Positions 50,566 through 59,445 of a DNA stretch of 64,000 nucleotides are shown piece by piece. This stretch comes from Nakamurella sp. A5-74 (GTDB taxonomy: Bacteria; Actinomycetota; Actinomycetes; Mycobacteriales; Nakamurellaceae), in contig NZ_CP159218.1 in the NCBI RefSeq assembly GCF_040438885.1, positions 124,001 to 188,000 on the forward strand, written 5' to 3'. Each line of letters starts with the position of its first letter. The first letter of the stretch is position 1. The translations under genes and the position numbers were made by a program. The notes below the pieces were generated by a model that worked only from the letters and a program-made list of their open reading frames with translations, did no database searches and was not told the origin of the DNA.

Positions 50566-52059
50566 ATGAACTCCCACTCCATCCCGCGATGGCGGATCGG
50601 AGCCGTGGCGGCCGTCGCCGTCCTCGGCCTGGCGGCGTGTGCCCCCGGCTCCAGCACGGCCGGCTCCACCACCCCCGCCGCCCCGACCACCGCGGCGCCG
50701 TCCTCCTCAGCGGCAACCAGTTCGGCAACCGGCACCGCCGGCTCCGGCTCCGGCTCCGGCTCTTCGAGCGAAGGCCAGAGCAGTAGCCCCGCCGGCTCGA
50801 GCTCGAGCGCGCCGTCCAGCGCAGCCGAGCCCGCCATCACCACCGATCCGGTGACGCTGACGGTCTGGGACCAGGAGGTCCGCGGCGGTCAGAACGAGCA
50901 GATGAAGCAGCTCAACGACGCCTTCATGAAGAAGTACCCGAACGTCAAGATCACCCGTAACTCGCAGTCCTTCGACGACCTCGCCACCACGTTGCGGCTG
51001 GCGCTCACCGACAACGAGGCGCCCGACGTCGTGCAGGCCAACAACGGCCGCAACACCATGGGCGCGTTCGTCACCGCCGGGCAGCTGCTGCCGCTCAACA
51101 CCTACGCCGACAAGTACGGCTGGACAGATCGGTTCCCGCAGAGCGTGTTGCAGTACTCGACCTACAGCGAGGACGGCAAGACGTTCGGCACCGGAAACAT
51201 CTACGGTCTGCCGCAGGTCGGCGAGGTGGTCGGCGTCTACTACAACAAGAAGAAGTTGAAGGCCCTCAAGCTCGAGACGCCGAAGACCTGGGAGGAGTTC
51301 GAGGCAGCGCTGGCTGCTGCGAAGGCTGCCGGTGAGATCCCGATCGAGCTCGGCAACCTCGACAAGTGGCCTGCCGGGCACGTGTTCGGCCCGATCCAGG
51401 GTCAGTTCGTCGCCGCCGACCAGATCACCGATCTGGGCCTCGGCAATGCCGGCGCGAGCTGGAAGACCCCGGAGAACGAGGCCGCCGCCGCGAAGCTGGC
51501 GGACTGGGTGAGCAAGGGCTACTTCAACGAGGGTCCCAACGGCACCGACTACGACGCCGCCTGGCAAGCGCTGACCAAGGACCAGGGTGTGTTCCTGATC
51601 GGCGGCTCCTGGCTGGCAGCGGATCTGGAGAAGGCCATGAAGGACAACATCGGCTTCTTCGCCCCGCCGCCCCCGGCCGGCAAGACAGTCGCCACCACCG
51701 GTGGCACCGGCCTGCCGTTCGCGGTCACCAAGAGCTCCAAGAACCCGGACGTCGCCGCTGCCTACATCGACTTCATCACCAATGATGCTGCGATGGAGGT
51801 GCTGGCGAAGACCGGCAACCTGCCGGTGAACCGCACCGCCGAACTGGCTCCGAAGTCCGGTGTCCAGGCCGAGGTGTTCGCTGCCTTCGGTGAGGTCACC
51901 ACCAAGGGCGCGTTGCTGCCGTACCTCGACTACGCCACCCCCACCGCGGGTGACGTGCTCGGCCAGTCGCTGCAGGATCTCATTGCGGCACAGGTGGATC
52001 CGGCGGAGTTCACCCAGCAGCTCGAGGACGACTATGCCGCGTTCGTCGACGGGAACTGA
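50566..52059 (+). CDS. Sugar ABC transporter substrate-binding lipoprotein
   Basis: 497-residue solute-binding lipoprotein (family 1, MalE/UgpB-like). Lipobox LAAC with C25, then a Ser/Thr/Ala/Gly linker to about 85, then the binding domain: VTLTVWDQEVRGGQNEQMKQ, NEAPDVVQANNGRNTMGAF, GLPQVGEVVGVYYNKKKLKAL, TWEEFEAALAAAKAAGEIP and AAYIDFITNDAAMEVLA. The ligand is probably a sugar or oligosaccharide. Its 3' end overlaps the next permease by 26 bases. Confidence 0.93.
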   Translation: MNSHSIPRWRIGAVAAVAVLGLAACAPGSSTAGSTTPAAPTTAAPSSSAATSSATGTAGSGSGSGSSSEGQSSSPAGSSSSAPSSAAEPAITTDPVTLTVWDQEVRGGQNEQMKQLNDAFMKKYPNVKITRNSQSFDDLATTLRLALTDNEAPDVVQANNGRNTMGAFVTAGQLLPLNTYADKYGWTDRFPQSVLQYSTYSEDGKTFGTGNIYGLPQVGEVVGVYYNKKKLKALKLETPKTWEEFEAALAAAKAAGEIPIELGNLDKWPAGHVFGPIQGQFVAADQITDLGLGNAGASWKTPENEAAAAKLADWVSKGYFNEGPNGTDYDAAWQALTKDQGVFLIGGSWLAADLEKAMKDNIGFFAPPPPAGKTVATTGGTGLPFAVTKSSKNPDVAAAYIDFITNDAAMEVLAKTGNLPVNRTAELAPKSGVQAEVFAAFGEVTTKGALLPYLDYATPTAGDVLGQSLQDLIAAQVDPAEFTQQLEDDYAAFVDGN

Positions 52060-53011
52060 CGCACCACCGGCGCGGGGCGAGATCACTCGCCCGGCGCCGG
52101 GGCGCGCCGTCAGCAGCAGGACGACCAAGGGTGGATCGACCCGCGGGCGCTGGGGAAAACTCGCGCCCTACGGCTTCATCCTGCCGGCGTTCCTGGTCTA
52201 CGCGGCGTTCCTGCTCTACCCCCTGCTGCGGTCGGTTCACCTGTCGTTGTTCGACTACGACGGGCTGACGGTCGGCACCTTCGTCGGCCTCGACAACTAC
52301 GCAGAGGTGTTCTCCAGCAAGGCTCTGCGGGCATCATTCCTGCACGCACTGGTGCTGATCTTCTTCTACTCCGTGCTACCGGTGATGATCGGTCTGGTAC
52401 TCGCCGCAATCCTCAGCCGGACCAAGGCACGCGGGTTGCCGTTCTTCCGGACGGTGGTCTTCCTGCCCCAGGTGATCGCAATGGTTGTCGTCGCGGTTGC
52501 CTGGCGGCAGATCTATGCGCCGCAAGGGTCTTTGAACAGCTTGCTGCGCGACGTCGGCCTCGATTCACTGACCAAGAGCTGGCTCGGCGACTACACCTGG
52601 ACCCTGCCAGCGGTCGGATTCATCGGGACCTGGGTGTCCACCGGCCTGGTCACGGTGCTGCTGCTGGCCGGCATGTCGCGGATCCCGAGCGACCAGTACG
52701 AGGCCGCCCGGATGGACGGCGCGGGCGCCGTGCGGGAGTTCTTCTCGATCACGTTGCCGAGCGTCCGCGGCGAGATCACCGTGGCGCTGACGCTCACCAT
52801 CATCGCGGCGCTCAAGACGTTCGACCTGATCTACATGACCACCAGTGGCGGGCCGGGCAACACCACCTCGGTGCCGAGCTTCGAGGTCTACCGCCGGGCG
52901 TTCAAGACCGGCGAGGTCGGCTCGGCGGCGGCCGTCGGCGTCACCCTGACCGTACTCATCTTCGCGATCAACTTCGCGATCAACCGTTGGGGAGACCGGT
53001 CCAACCGATGA
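52034..53011 (+). CDS. Sugar ABC transporter permease (MalF-like)
   Basis: 325-residue permease with six helices. The first is near residue 45 (LAPYGFILPAFLVYAAFLLYP). The EAA motif is YEAARMDGAGAVREFFSITLP, which contacts the ATPase. ATG 52034 lies inside the end of the binding-protein gene and is preceded by GAGGAC. No ATPase is encoded in the cluster, so a shared MsiK-type ATPase elsewhere is likely, as is usual in actinobacteria. The stop overlaps the next start (ATGA). Confidence 0.92.
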   Translation: MPRSSTGTDAPPARGEITRPAPGRAVSSRTTKGGSTRGRWGKLAPYGFILPAFLVYAAFLLYPLLRSVHLSLFDYDGLTVGTFVGLDNYAEVFSSKALRASFLHALVLIFFYSVLPVMIGLVLAAILSRTKARGLPFFRTVVFLPQVIAMVVVAVAWRQIYAPQGSLNSLLRDVGLDSLTKSWLGDYTWTLPAVGFIGTWVSTGLVTVLLLAGMSRIPSDQYEAARMDGAGAVREFFSITLPSVRGEITVALTLTIIAALKTFDLIYMTTSGGPGNTTSVPSFEVYRRAFKTGEVGSAAAVGVTLTVLIFAINFAINRWGDRSNR

Positions 53012-53826
53012 AGTCGTCGAATCTGGAACGGGCGGCGAACTACGTCATCCTGATCGCGTTCGCGTTGTTCGCGCTCGGCCCGATGTTCACCATCGTCAAG
53101 ACCGCGCTGGGCCCGGAGAACGCCGATGCGGCGCAGGACGGGACGAGCCTGCACTGGGGCAACTTCGCCGCTGCGTGGGAGCAGGGCGAGCTCGGCAGGC
53201 ACCTGACCACCTCGGTGTCCGTGTCGGTGATCGTCGTGGTGGTCGCGGTGTTCTTCTCGATCATGAGCGGATATGCGTTCGGCACCATGCGGTTCAAGGG
53301 CGAGCAGGTGCTGTTCTACCTGTTCCTGCTCGGCATCATGGTGCCCACCGAGGCGATCATCGTGCCGCTGTACTTCGACCTGCGCTCCGCCGGCCTCACC
53401 AACACGATCTGGGGTGTCGCGCTGCCGCAGATCGCCCAGTCCGTCGCGTTCGGCACCTTCTGGATGCGCACCTACTTCCGCAGCACCAACGTCGCCATCA
53501 CCGAGGCCGCCCGGATCGACGGTGCTGGCAACCACCGCATCCTCTGGTCGGTGCTGGTGCCGACGGCCCGGCCGGCGATCGTCACGCTCGTGCTGCTCAG
53601 CTTCATGTGGACCTGGAACGAGTTCCTCATCCCGCTGGTGATGTCGCCCCGCGGCGAGGTGCGCACCGCACCGTTGGCGCTGGCCATCTTCCAGGGCCAG
53701 TACGTGCAGGGCACCACCCTGCTCGCCGCCGCCGCAGTGATCATCGCGCTGCCCGTGGTGATCGTCTACCTGTTCCTGCAGCGCCACTTCATCCGCGGAA
53801 TGATCGAAGGAGCCGTCCGCGAGTAG
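53008..53826 (+). CDS. Sugar ABC transporter permease (MalG-like)
   Basis: 272-residue second permease with six helices. N-terminal AANYVILIAFALFALGPMF, EAA loop ITEAARIDGAGNHRILWSVLVP and conserved WNEFLIPLV. It pairs with the MalF-like subunit. Coupled to it by a 4-base overlap. Last gene of the PfkB-ABC operon; the following hairpin (53842-53867) probably terminates the transcript. Confidence 0.93.
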   Translation: MKSSNLERAANYVILIAFALFALGPMFTIVKTALGPENADAAQDGTSLHWGNFAAAWEQGELGRHLTTSVSVSVIVVVVAVFFSIMSGYAFGTMRFKGEQVLFYLFLLGIMVPTEAIIVPLYFDLRSAGLTNTIWGVALPQIAQSVAFGTFWMRTYFRSTNVAITEAARIDGAGNHRILWSVLVPTARPAIVTLVLLSFMWTWNEFLIPLVMSPRGEVRTAPLALAIFQGQYVQGTTLLAAAAVIIALPVVIVYLFLQRHFIRGMIEGAVRE

Positions 53827-53841
53827 CCGGGTTTGCATCAT

Positions 53842-54221
53842 TGCTCGACCACTCCGGTTGTCGAGCAGCGAGGAACGAGCGTGACGAGACACGCTCGGTC
53901 GAGTGGGCTCGCAGGCTCACCCGCTCGACCATCGCTGCAGAGGGCTGCGCAGCGCCCACCTCCGCGGTCCCTGAGTGATCGTGCGACTCCCGCTTTGTTG
54001 GCGAGAAACTCCGGCGATCGAGCGACGCAGGAGTCGAGATCCCGTCCGTGCACGACCGGCTCTCGCGCATCCGCTGATCGAGAAAGCCCTCCGGTGATCG
54101 AGCGAGGGAGGAACGACCGAGTCGAGATCCCGTCCGCACGCGACGGGTTGCTCCTTCCCGGTGATCGAGCAAGCCCCTCGGTGATCGAGCGAGGGAGGAA
54201 CGACCGAGTCGAGATCCCGTC
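53842..54221. repeat. Cluster of dispersed hairpin repeats after the ABC operon
   Basis: First an inverted repeat TGCTCGAC (53842-53849) / GTCGAGCA (53860-53867), probably the terminator. Then direct copies of GATCGAGCGA...GAGTCGAGATCCCGTC at about 54011-54046, 54091-54134 and 54179-54221. The gap 53827-54398 holds no gene apart from these and the phased palindromes that follow. Confidence 0.85.
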
Positions 54222-54272
54222 CCTGCGCGAGGGAGTTCTTCGTGCCGCCCGGCTGCTCATTTCTGGCATGTT

Positions 54273-54341
54273 GCACGAACTCGCACCAACTCGGTGCGCA
54301 CTATTGCGCATTTGTGCGCACGCTGGTTAGGGTCTGCGCAG
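54273..54341 (+). promoter_or_regulatory. Helically phased TGCGCA palindromes in the promoter of the PIG-L gene
   Basis: TGCGCA occurs at 54295, 54305, 54315 and 54335, exactly 10 or 20 bases apart, so all sites lie on one face of the helix. Further upstream GCACGAACTC and GCACCAACTC continue the 10-base step (54273 and 54283). A -10-like TAGGGT is at 54328-54333. Most likely a multimeric regulator binds here; identity unknown. Confidence 0.6.
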
Positions 54342-54398
54342 TATGTCGTGCATCACTCCCGCTGCCGTGTGGTGGCCTCGCCCGAAGATGGAGATCTA

Positions 54399-57300
54399 GT
54401 GAAACGGATCAGTTGGGGAGCGTCATTGCTCCTGGTCGCCGGCATGACGACGAGCGTTGCCCAGGGAACTGCGGTCGCCGCAGGACCGGTGCTCACGGTA
54501 GGGGCGCCGTCGGTGGCCACCGCCGTCAGCCCGACGAAGATCAACGTGATGGGCCTGTGGGCGCATCCTGATGATGACGCCGGCGTCACCACGCCGTGCG
54601 GCGTCTGGCAGGACCTGTACGACGTCACCTGCGGGATCATCATGGAGACCCGCGGTGAGGGCGGCTCCAACTCCGTCGGTCCCGAGTCGGGCCCCGATCT
54701 GGGTCTGCGCCGGGAGAACGAGGACCGCACCTCGCACATCCGCTCCGGCACCGTCAACGTCTACAACGTCGACATGGTCGACTTCTTCTACAACACCAGC
54801 GCGCCGCTGACGGCGGAGGTGTGGCAGAAGGAGATCGGTCTGCGCCAGACGGTCCGGATCATCCGTGAGACCCAGCCCGACATCCTGCTCGCCTCGAGCC
54901 CCGTCGCTGCCGGCCACGGCAACCACCAGTACGCACAGGGCCGGATGGTCTGGGAGGCGTCCCGCGCGGCCGCCGACCCGGCCATGTACCCGGAGCAGCT
55001 GACCGGTCCGGACGCCGTCCACACCTGGCAGGTCAAGAAGATCATCGGCGGCGGAGCGGTCACCGGCACCGGTGGTGTCGCCGGCCCGAACTGCACCGTC
55101 GGCTTCACGCCTGCCGTCGCCAGTGCCCCTGGTGTCCTCCCGGTGGTCCCCGCCAACCCGTTCACCGTCGTCGGCACCTGGAACGGCTACGACTCCCCCT
55201 ACAAGTGGCTCGAGGGCAATGTCCAGGGTCAGCCCGCCGGCAGCCCGAAGACCTGGGCGCAGGTCGGTCGCGAGGGCGGCCGGGCACACCCCACCCAGGC
55301 TCGCGTGATGGAGAAGGGCCTGCAGGCACCGTCCTGCAACCGCTACTCCGTCACCAAGTCGCTGGTGCCGATCCAGCCCAACTCGGCCGCGGCCGGTGGC
55401 CGGGACGACGCCATCTTCTTCGGCGCGACGATCCCCGATCCGGGCGGCATGCCGCTCGGCTCGATGTTCCATGTCGACACCCCGAACTACTTCGTCGCCC
55501 CGGGCGTCCCGTTCACCGCCACGGTGAGCATCCGCTCCGGCGAGGGCACCCTCGACACCGGTGATGTCGCCCTGCAGGTTCCCGACGGCTGGACAGTTCG
55601 GGGCGCAGGCCTCAGCGGCTCGGTCGGTACCGACGCCACCGTGACCCGCAGCTTCACCGTCACCCCGCCGGCGACCGCGGTCAACACCCTGGCGAAGATC
55701 TCGGCCACCTGGGACAACGGCCCGATCACTGCCTACAACGACACCCAGGTCAGCCTCGTCCAGCAGGTCGAGGGCCGCTTCCAGCGTGCGGGCAATCCCG
55801 CCGAGTACGACGTCTGGGCTGCCGACTACACCTGGCTGGGTGGCCGTTCCGCGGCTATCACGAAGATCGGTGCCGGTGAGACGATCACTGTTCCGGTCGT
55901 CGTCACCAACCGGTCGCAGACCGCGCAGACGGGCACCGTCACCATTGCCCCGCCCGCGGGAGTCACCGCCGACGCGCTGACCAAGCCGTTCACCGCCATC
56001 CCGGCCGGTGGCACGGTGACGGTCAACTTCGTCATCACGCACACCGTCAGGACGGCACTCGCCAGCGTCCAGAGCATGCCGATCACCACCACCGCCGGCG
56101 CTATCACCTCCTCGGAGACGGTGACGCTGAACGTGGTTCCGACCACGGTGATCCCGGAGCTGAGCGCAGCACCCGAGATGGACGGCACCGCTGATGCCGG
56201 CTACGGCCCCGCGCTGAGCACGGCCGGAGTCTGGGAAGGCGCTGCCTGCGCCAGCGCCACCGACTGCGGCGGCGCCAGCGTCGCGCAGCTCGGCTGGTTC
56301 GGTGACGACCTGTACGTCACTTCGGTCGTCGTCGACGACACCGCCAGTGCGGCAGCACCTCCGGAGCGTTGCTTCGGTCATTGGCTGGTCGACTCGGTGG
56401 AGATCCTGCTGGACCCGCGCGGTGATTCGGCGGACACGTCGACCACCTTCAAGTCCGGCATCTTCCCGTTCACGAACGACCCGTCGAACAGCAACGGCAA
56501 CGGCGTCGACGGACCCTGCTGGTCCCGGGACGCCGACAACCACCAGGGCTTCTCGACCGGTCCGTTGGCCGCACAGGTCAAGGGCGGCTTGAACTCTCCC
56601 GGTCAGCAGGTCGCGGTGTCCGCTGTCCGCAACCCGGACGGCAGCTACTCAGGCGGTCAGTGGAAGGTGGAGGTCAAGATCCCGTTGGCCAACCTGCCCG
56701 CAGCAGTCGGCGAGACCAGCAAGGCACCCACCGGCGACGCAGCGACCAATGATGTCGATCCCGCGTTCATGGGACTGAACGTCACGCCGTACGACTCGGA
56801 TCAGCTGAACTTCATCGGTGACACCCGGCTCGCGTGGTCCGCCATCGGTGGTCAGCAGTCGGAGCCGTACCGCTGGGGTCACGCGTACCTCGACGGGTAC
56901 ACCCCGCCGACCGGTCGCTCCACCACTCCGGCGGAGCCGATCATCCCGGACACCGCGCTCGAGAGCGTGCAGTCCCCGATGTCGGTGTTCCAGTCCGCCA
57001 CCCGCGGCGTGACCCTCTCGGGCAAGCAGCCCAGCCGGGCGATGAGCGTCGGCGCCGTCAAGATCACCGACAGCGCAGTCACTCTCGACGTCGCCACCAC
57101 CGAGGCCGGTACCGCTCGGGTGTTCCTGTGGAACGGCGATCCGAAGTTCGTCCCGGTCTGGACCACCAGCTGCACGGGCGACAAGTACGGCTTCGAGGCC
57201 TGCTCGCCGGCTGACGGTGCCGCACCCCCGTGGGGAACCAGCATGGGTGGGCGGCTGCTCGGCAAGCTCCAGGCTCCGGTGGCCGTCGGCTCCGGCACCC

Positions 57301-58310
57301 TGAGCCTGCCGATCGACGCCACGGTGCACGGCAAGCTCGCCGCGGACAGCCTGGTGCTGGTCTCGTTCGAGTCGGCGTCGGAAGGCGTCAACGCCTGGTC
57401 GTTCCCGGTCGTCCCGGACACCGTTGCTCCTGTCGTGCAGCAGCTCCCGCCGACGGCCACCAGGGTGGTCCCGGGAACGAAGCTGAAGTTCCGGGCAACC
57501 GATGACGTGGCGCTCGGCAAGATCGTGGTCAACGTCTTCAAGGACCGTGCCGGCATCTACCGGCCGGGCCAGACCGTCGCGAACGGCGAGACCACGGTGA
57601 CCCACACGGTGGACACCACTGGCTACCCAGAGGGTCGTTACCTGGTGCGCTACAACGCGATCGACCTGGCCGGCAACACCTCGGGCACGAAGATCTTCCT
57701 CTTCGGCGTCAAGAAGACCAGCTCGTCGACGAAGCTCGTGACCTCGGCCGCGACCCAGTCGTACGGCACCAAGAACCCGGCGACCCTCACCGCAACGGTG
57801 AAGCTGGGGACCGGGGTCGCCGGAGTGGGTTCGGTCAAGTTCCGTGACGGCGGGACGATCATCGCGACCAAGGCCCTCTCGGGTGGTGTGGCGACGATGA
57901 AGCTGTCGGGAACCCTGTCGATGGGCAACCACAACTTCAGTGCGGAGTTCATCCCGAGCTCGTCGAGCACCACGGCCGGATCCTCCGGGACCACCAGGGT
58001 GATCGTCAGCAGGGCGGTTTCCAAGACGACCCTGAAGGCAGCCACCACGACGGTGAAGGCCGGTCGGAGTGTGCTGCTGACGGCGAGCGTCACGCTGAAC
58101 ACGCAGCAGACTGTCGCGGGTTCGGTGCACTTCACGCTCGACGGCAAGGTCGTTGCCACCGTGCGGGTTTCGGCGGGCACCGCGAGGTACACGCTGCCGG
58201 CGACGACGAAGGTGGGCACCCATCGGGTGATCGCCAAGTTCTACCCCAGCTCGCCGGCCACGACGGGCGGCTCCTCCAGCGCCCTGGTGACGGTGACCGT
58301 CACGAAGTAG
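54399..58310 (+). CDS. Very large secreted PIG-L deacetylase with CBM9/DOMON-like and Ig-like domains
   Basis: 1303-residue secreted protein. GTG 54399 is chosen, with GGAG seven bases upstream and a signal peptide (about 1-28, RISWGASLLLVAGMTTS, cleavage near AVAA-GP). The PIG-L/LmbE de-N-acetylase domain (about 48-385) has AHPDDDAG (zinc ligands H56 and D59) and H173/H176 in AGHGNHQ. Next come NEW3-like sandwich segments (about 400-580), a CBM9/DOMON-like domain (about 585-850, PEMDGTADAGYGPAL, GDDLYVTSVVVDD, VKIPLANLP) and a linker domain. Two bacterial Ig-like domains close the protein (about 1107-1205 and 1206-1303). It probably deacetylates N-acetyl sugars on extracellular glycans. Confidence 0.88.
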   Translation: MKRISWGASLLLVAGMTTSVAQGTAVAAGPVLTVGAPSVATAVSPTKINVMGLWAHPDDDAGVTTPCGVWQDLYDVTCGIIMETRGEGGSNSVGPESGPDLGLRRENEDRTSHIRSGTVNVYNVDMVDFFYNTSAPLTAEVWQKEIGLRQTVRIIRETQPDILLASSPVAAGHGNHQYAQGRMVWEASRAAADPAMYPEQLTGPDAVHTWQVKKIIGGGAVTGTGGVAGPNCTVGFTPAVASAPGVLPVVPANPFTVVGTWNGYDSPYKWLEGNVQGQPAGSPKTWAQVGREGGRAHPTQARVMEKGLQAPSCNRYSVTKSLVPIQPNSAAAGGRDDAIFFGATIPDPGGMPLGSMFHVDTPNYFVAPGVPFTATVSIRSGEGTLDTGDVALQVPDGWTVRGAGLSGSVGTDATVTRSFTVTPPATAVNTLAKISATWDNGPITAYNDTQVSLVQQVEGRFQRAGNPAEYDVWAADYTWLGGRSAAITKIGAGETITVPVVVTNRSQTAQTGTVTIAPPAGVTADALTKPFTAIPAGGTVTVNFVITHTVRTALASVQSMPITTTAGAITSSETVTLNVVPTTVIPELSAAPEMDGTADAGYGPALSTAGVWEGAACASATDCGGASVAQLGWFGDDLYVTSVVVDDTASAAAPPERCFGHWLVDSVEILLDPRGDSADTSTTFKSGIFPFTNDPSNSNGNGVDGPCWSRDADNHQGFSTGPLAAQVKGGLNSPGQQVAVSAVRNPDGSYSGGQWKVEVKIPLANLPAAVGETSKAPTGDAATNDVDPAFMGLNVTPYDSDQLNFIGDTRLAWSAIGGQQSEPYRWGHAYLDGYTPPTGRSTTPAEPIIPDTALESVQSPMSVFQSATRGVTLSGKQPSRAMSVGAVKITDSAVTLDVATTEAGTARVFLWNGDPKFVPVWTTSCTGDKYGFEACSPADGAAPPWGTSMGGRLLGKLQAPVAVGSGTLSLPIDATVHGKLAADSLVLVSFESASEGVNAWSFPVVPDTVAPVVQQLPPTATRVVPGTKLKFRATDDVALGKIVVNVFKDRAGIYRPGQTVANGETTVTHTVDTTGYPEGRYLVRYNAIDLAGNTSGTKIFLFGVKKTSSSTKLVTSAATQSYGTKNPATLTATVKLGTGVAGVGSVKFRDGGTIIATKALSGGVATMKLSGTLSMGNHNFSAEFIPSSSSTTAGSSGTTRVIVSRAVSKTTLKAATTTVKAGRSVLLTASVTLNTQQTVAGSVHFTLDGKVVATVRVSAGTARYTLPATTKVGTHRVIAKFYPSSPATTGGSSSALVTVTVTK

Positions 58311-58610
58311 CAGTCCGGCAGTAGCAGCAGCAACGGTGCCGGGGTCCTCAGGGCTCCGGCAACGTGCTGTCTCGGATCAAATCGCGCCGTTCCGGCGATC
58401 GAGCAAGCGACGAAGGAGCGCGACGAGATCCCGTCCACGCTCACGCCCTTGAAGGTGGTCGAGCAGCGAGGAACGAGCGTGTCGAGACCCGTCATGTCTC
58501 GACCAGGTACACCGGCAGAAAGAACTCCACCGGTCCTGTCGGATCCGGTCGACGTCGTTCGTAGTACCGGTGAGGCCGCCGCCGGGGCGACCACCTGCCG
58601 AGGAGTCACC
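58311..58610. other. 300-base gap with dispersed repeat copies
   Basis: Contains copies of the dispersed element at about 58393-58435 (GATCGAGCAAGCGACG then GCGACGAGATCCCGTC) and 58458-58495 (GTGGTCGAGCAGCGAGGAAC then GTGTCGAGACCCGTC). No ORF or other structure is supported. RBS of the next gene is at its end. Confidence 0.75.
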
Positions 58611-59186
58611 ATGAGCGCCACCTATACCTTCGACATCTTCTCCACGCTCGACGGCTACGCGAGTCACCGCGGCGACTGGGGCGGCTACTGGGGCAAGCAG
58701 GGCCCGGAGTTCCTGGAGCACCGCGCCGCCATCTATCGCGAGCCGCAGCGGGTCGTGCTCGGGGCCACCACCTATGCGGAGAACGCGACGTTCGCCGACC
58801 CGGAGTTCGACCGCAGTCAACTGGACGAGTGGATCCTGCGGATGTACGACGCTCCGGTCACGGTGCTGTCCGGCACGCTCACCGAGCCGCACGACTGGCA
58901 GAACACCACGATCGAGTCCGGTGATCCGGTGGAGCTGGTGACGCGGCTCAAGGCCGAGTCCGACGTGCCGCTGCGCTCGCACGGCAGCTTGACCCTCAAT
59001 CGAGCCCTGCTGAATGCAGGTCTCATCGATGCCATCCAGGTGATGGTGTTCCCGGTGATCTCCGGCAGCACGGGGGTGTACCGGATCTTCGAGGGCGTCG
59101 AGGATTTCGACCTCGAACTGCTCGACGCCCAGACCTTCGACGGCAACACCCAGGTGCTCACCTACCGGCCGACCCGCCACGGTTGA
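58611..59186 (+). CDS. Dihydrofolate-reductase-fold (RibD C-terminal-like) protein
   Basis: 191-residue protein of the RibD C-terminal/dihydrofolate reductase-like family common in actinobacteria. Features: TFDIFSTLDGYASHRGDWGG start, VVLGATTYAENA, VTVLSGTLTEPHDW, LRSHGSLTLNRALLNAGLID and VFPVISGSTG. Probably an NADPH-dependent reductase of unknown substrate. GAGGAG lies six bases before the ATG. Stand-alone gene between repeat clusters. Confidence 0.88.
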   Translation: MSATYTFDIFSTLDGYASHRGDWGGYWGKQGPEFLEHRAAIYREPQRVVLGATTYAENATFADPEFDRSQLDEWILRMYDAPVTVLSGTLTEPHDWQNTTIESGDPVELVTRLKAESDVPLRSHGSLTLNRALLNAGLIDAIQVMVFPVISGSTGVYRIFEGVEDFDLELLDAQTFDGNTQVLTYRPTRHG

Positions 59187-59200
59187 GGCCCCTTCGGCAG

Positions 59201-59360
59201 TCGAGCAAGCGACGAATTCGCGCGACGCGATCCCACTTGCGCTCGCACGGCTTGTCTCCCGGGGCCCACCCCCATCTCCGCCGGTGATCTCGGCGCTCGT
59301 CCCTTGAGCCGAGTTGACGACGATCGAGCGGACGGAGTGAGTCGAGATCCCGTCTGGGAC
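59201..59360. repeat. Diverged dispersed repeat copies
   Basis: GCAGTCGAGCAAGCGACG then GCGACGCGATCCCACTT near 59195-59240 and GACGATCGAGCGGACGGAG then GAGTCGAGATCCCGTC near 59319-59354. Together they fill much of the gap between two convergent genes (59187-59445). Confidence 0.7.
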
Positions 59361-59445
59361 CCGCCGCCGACACCAACGCCGATGCCCCCACCCGACCCGG
59401 GACATCAGGTCGAACGGGGGCGTCGGCGCAGCAGAAGTCAGTACG

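Noticed and set aside
53842-54221. CRISPR-like look of repeated units
   Set aside because: Units are diverged, irregularly spaced and related to the dispersed intergenic family.
54423-56543. 706-residue minus-strand frame
   Set aside because: Shadow of the PIG-L gene, Asp/Gly/Arg-rich, with no recognisable domain.
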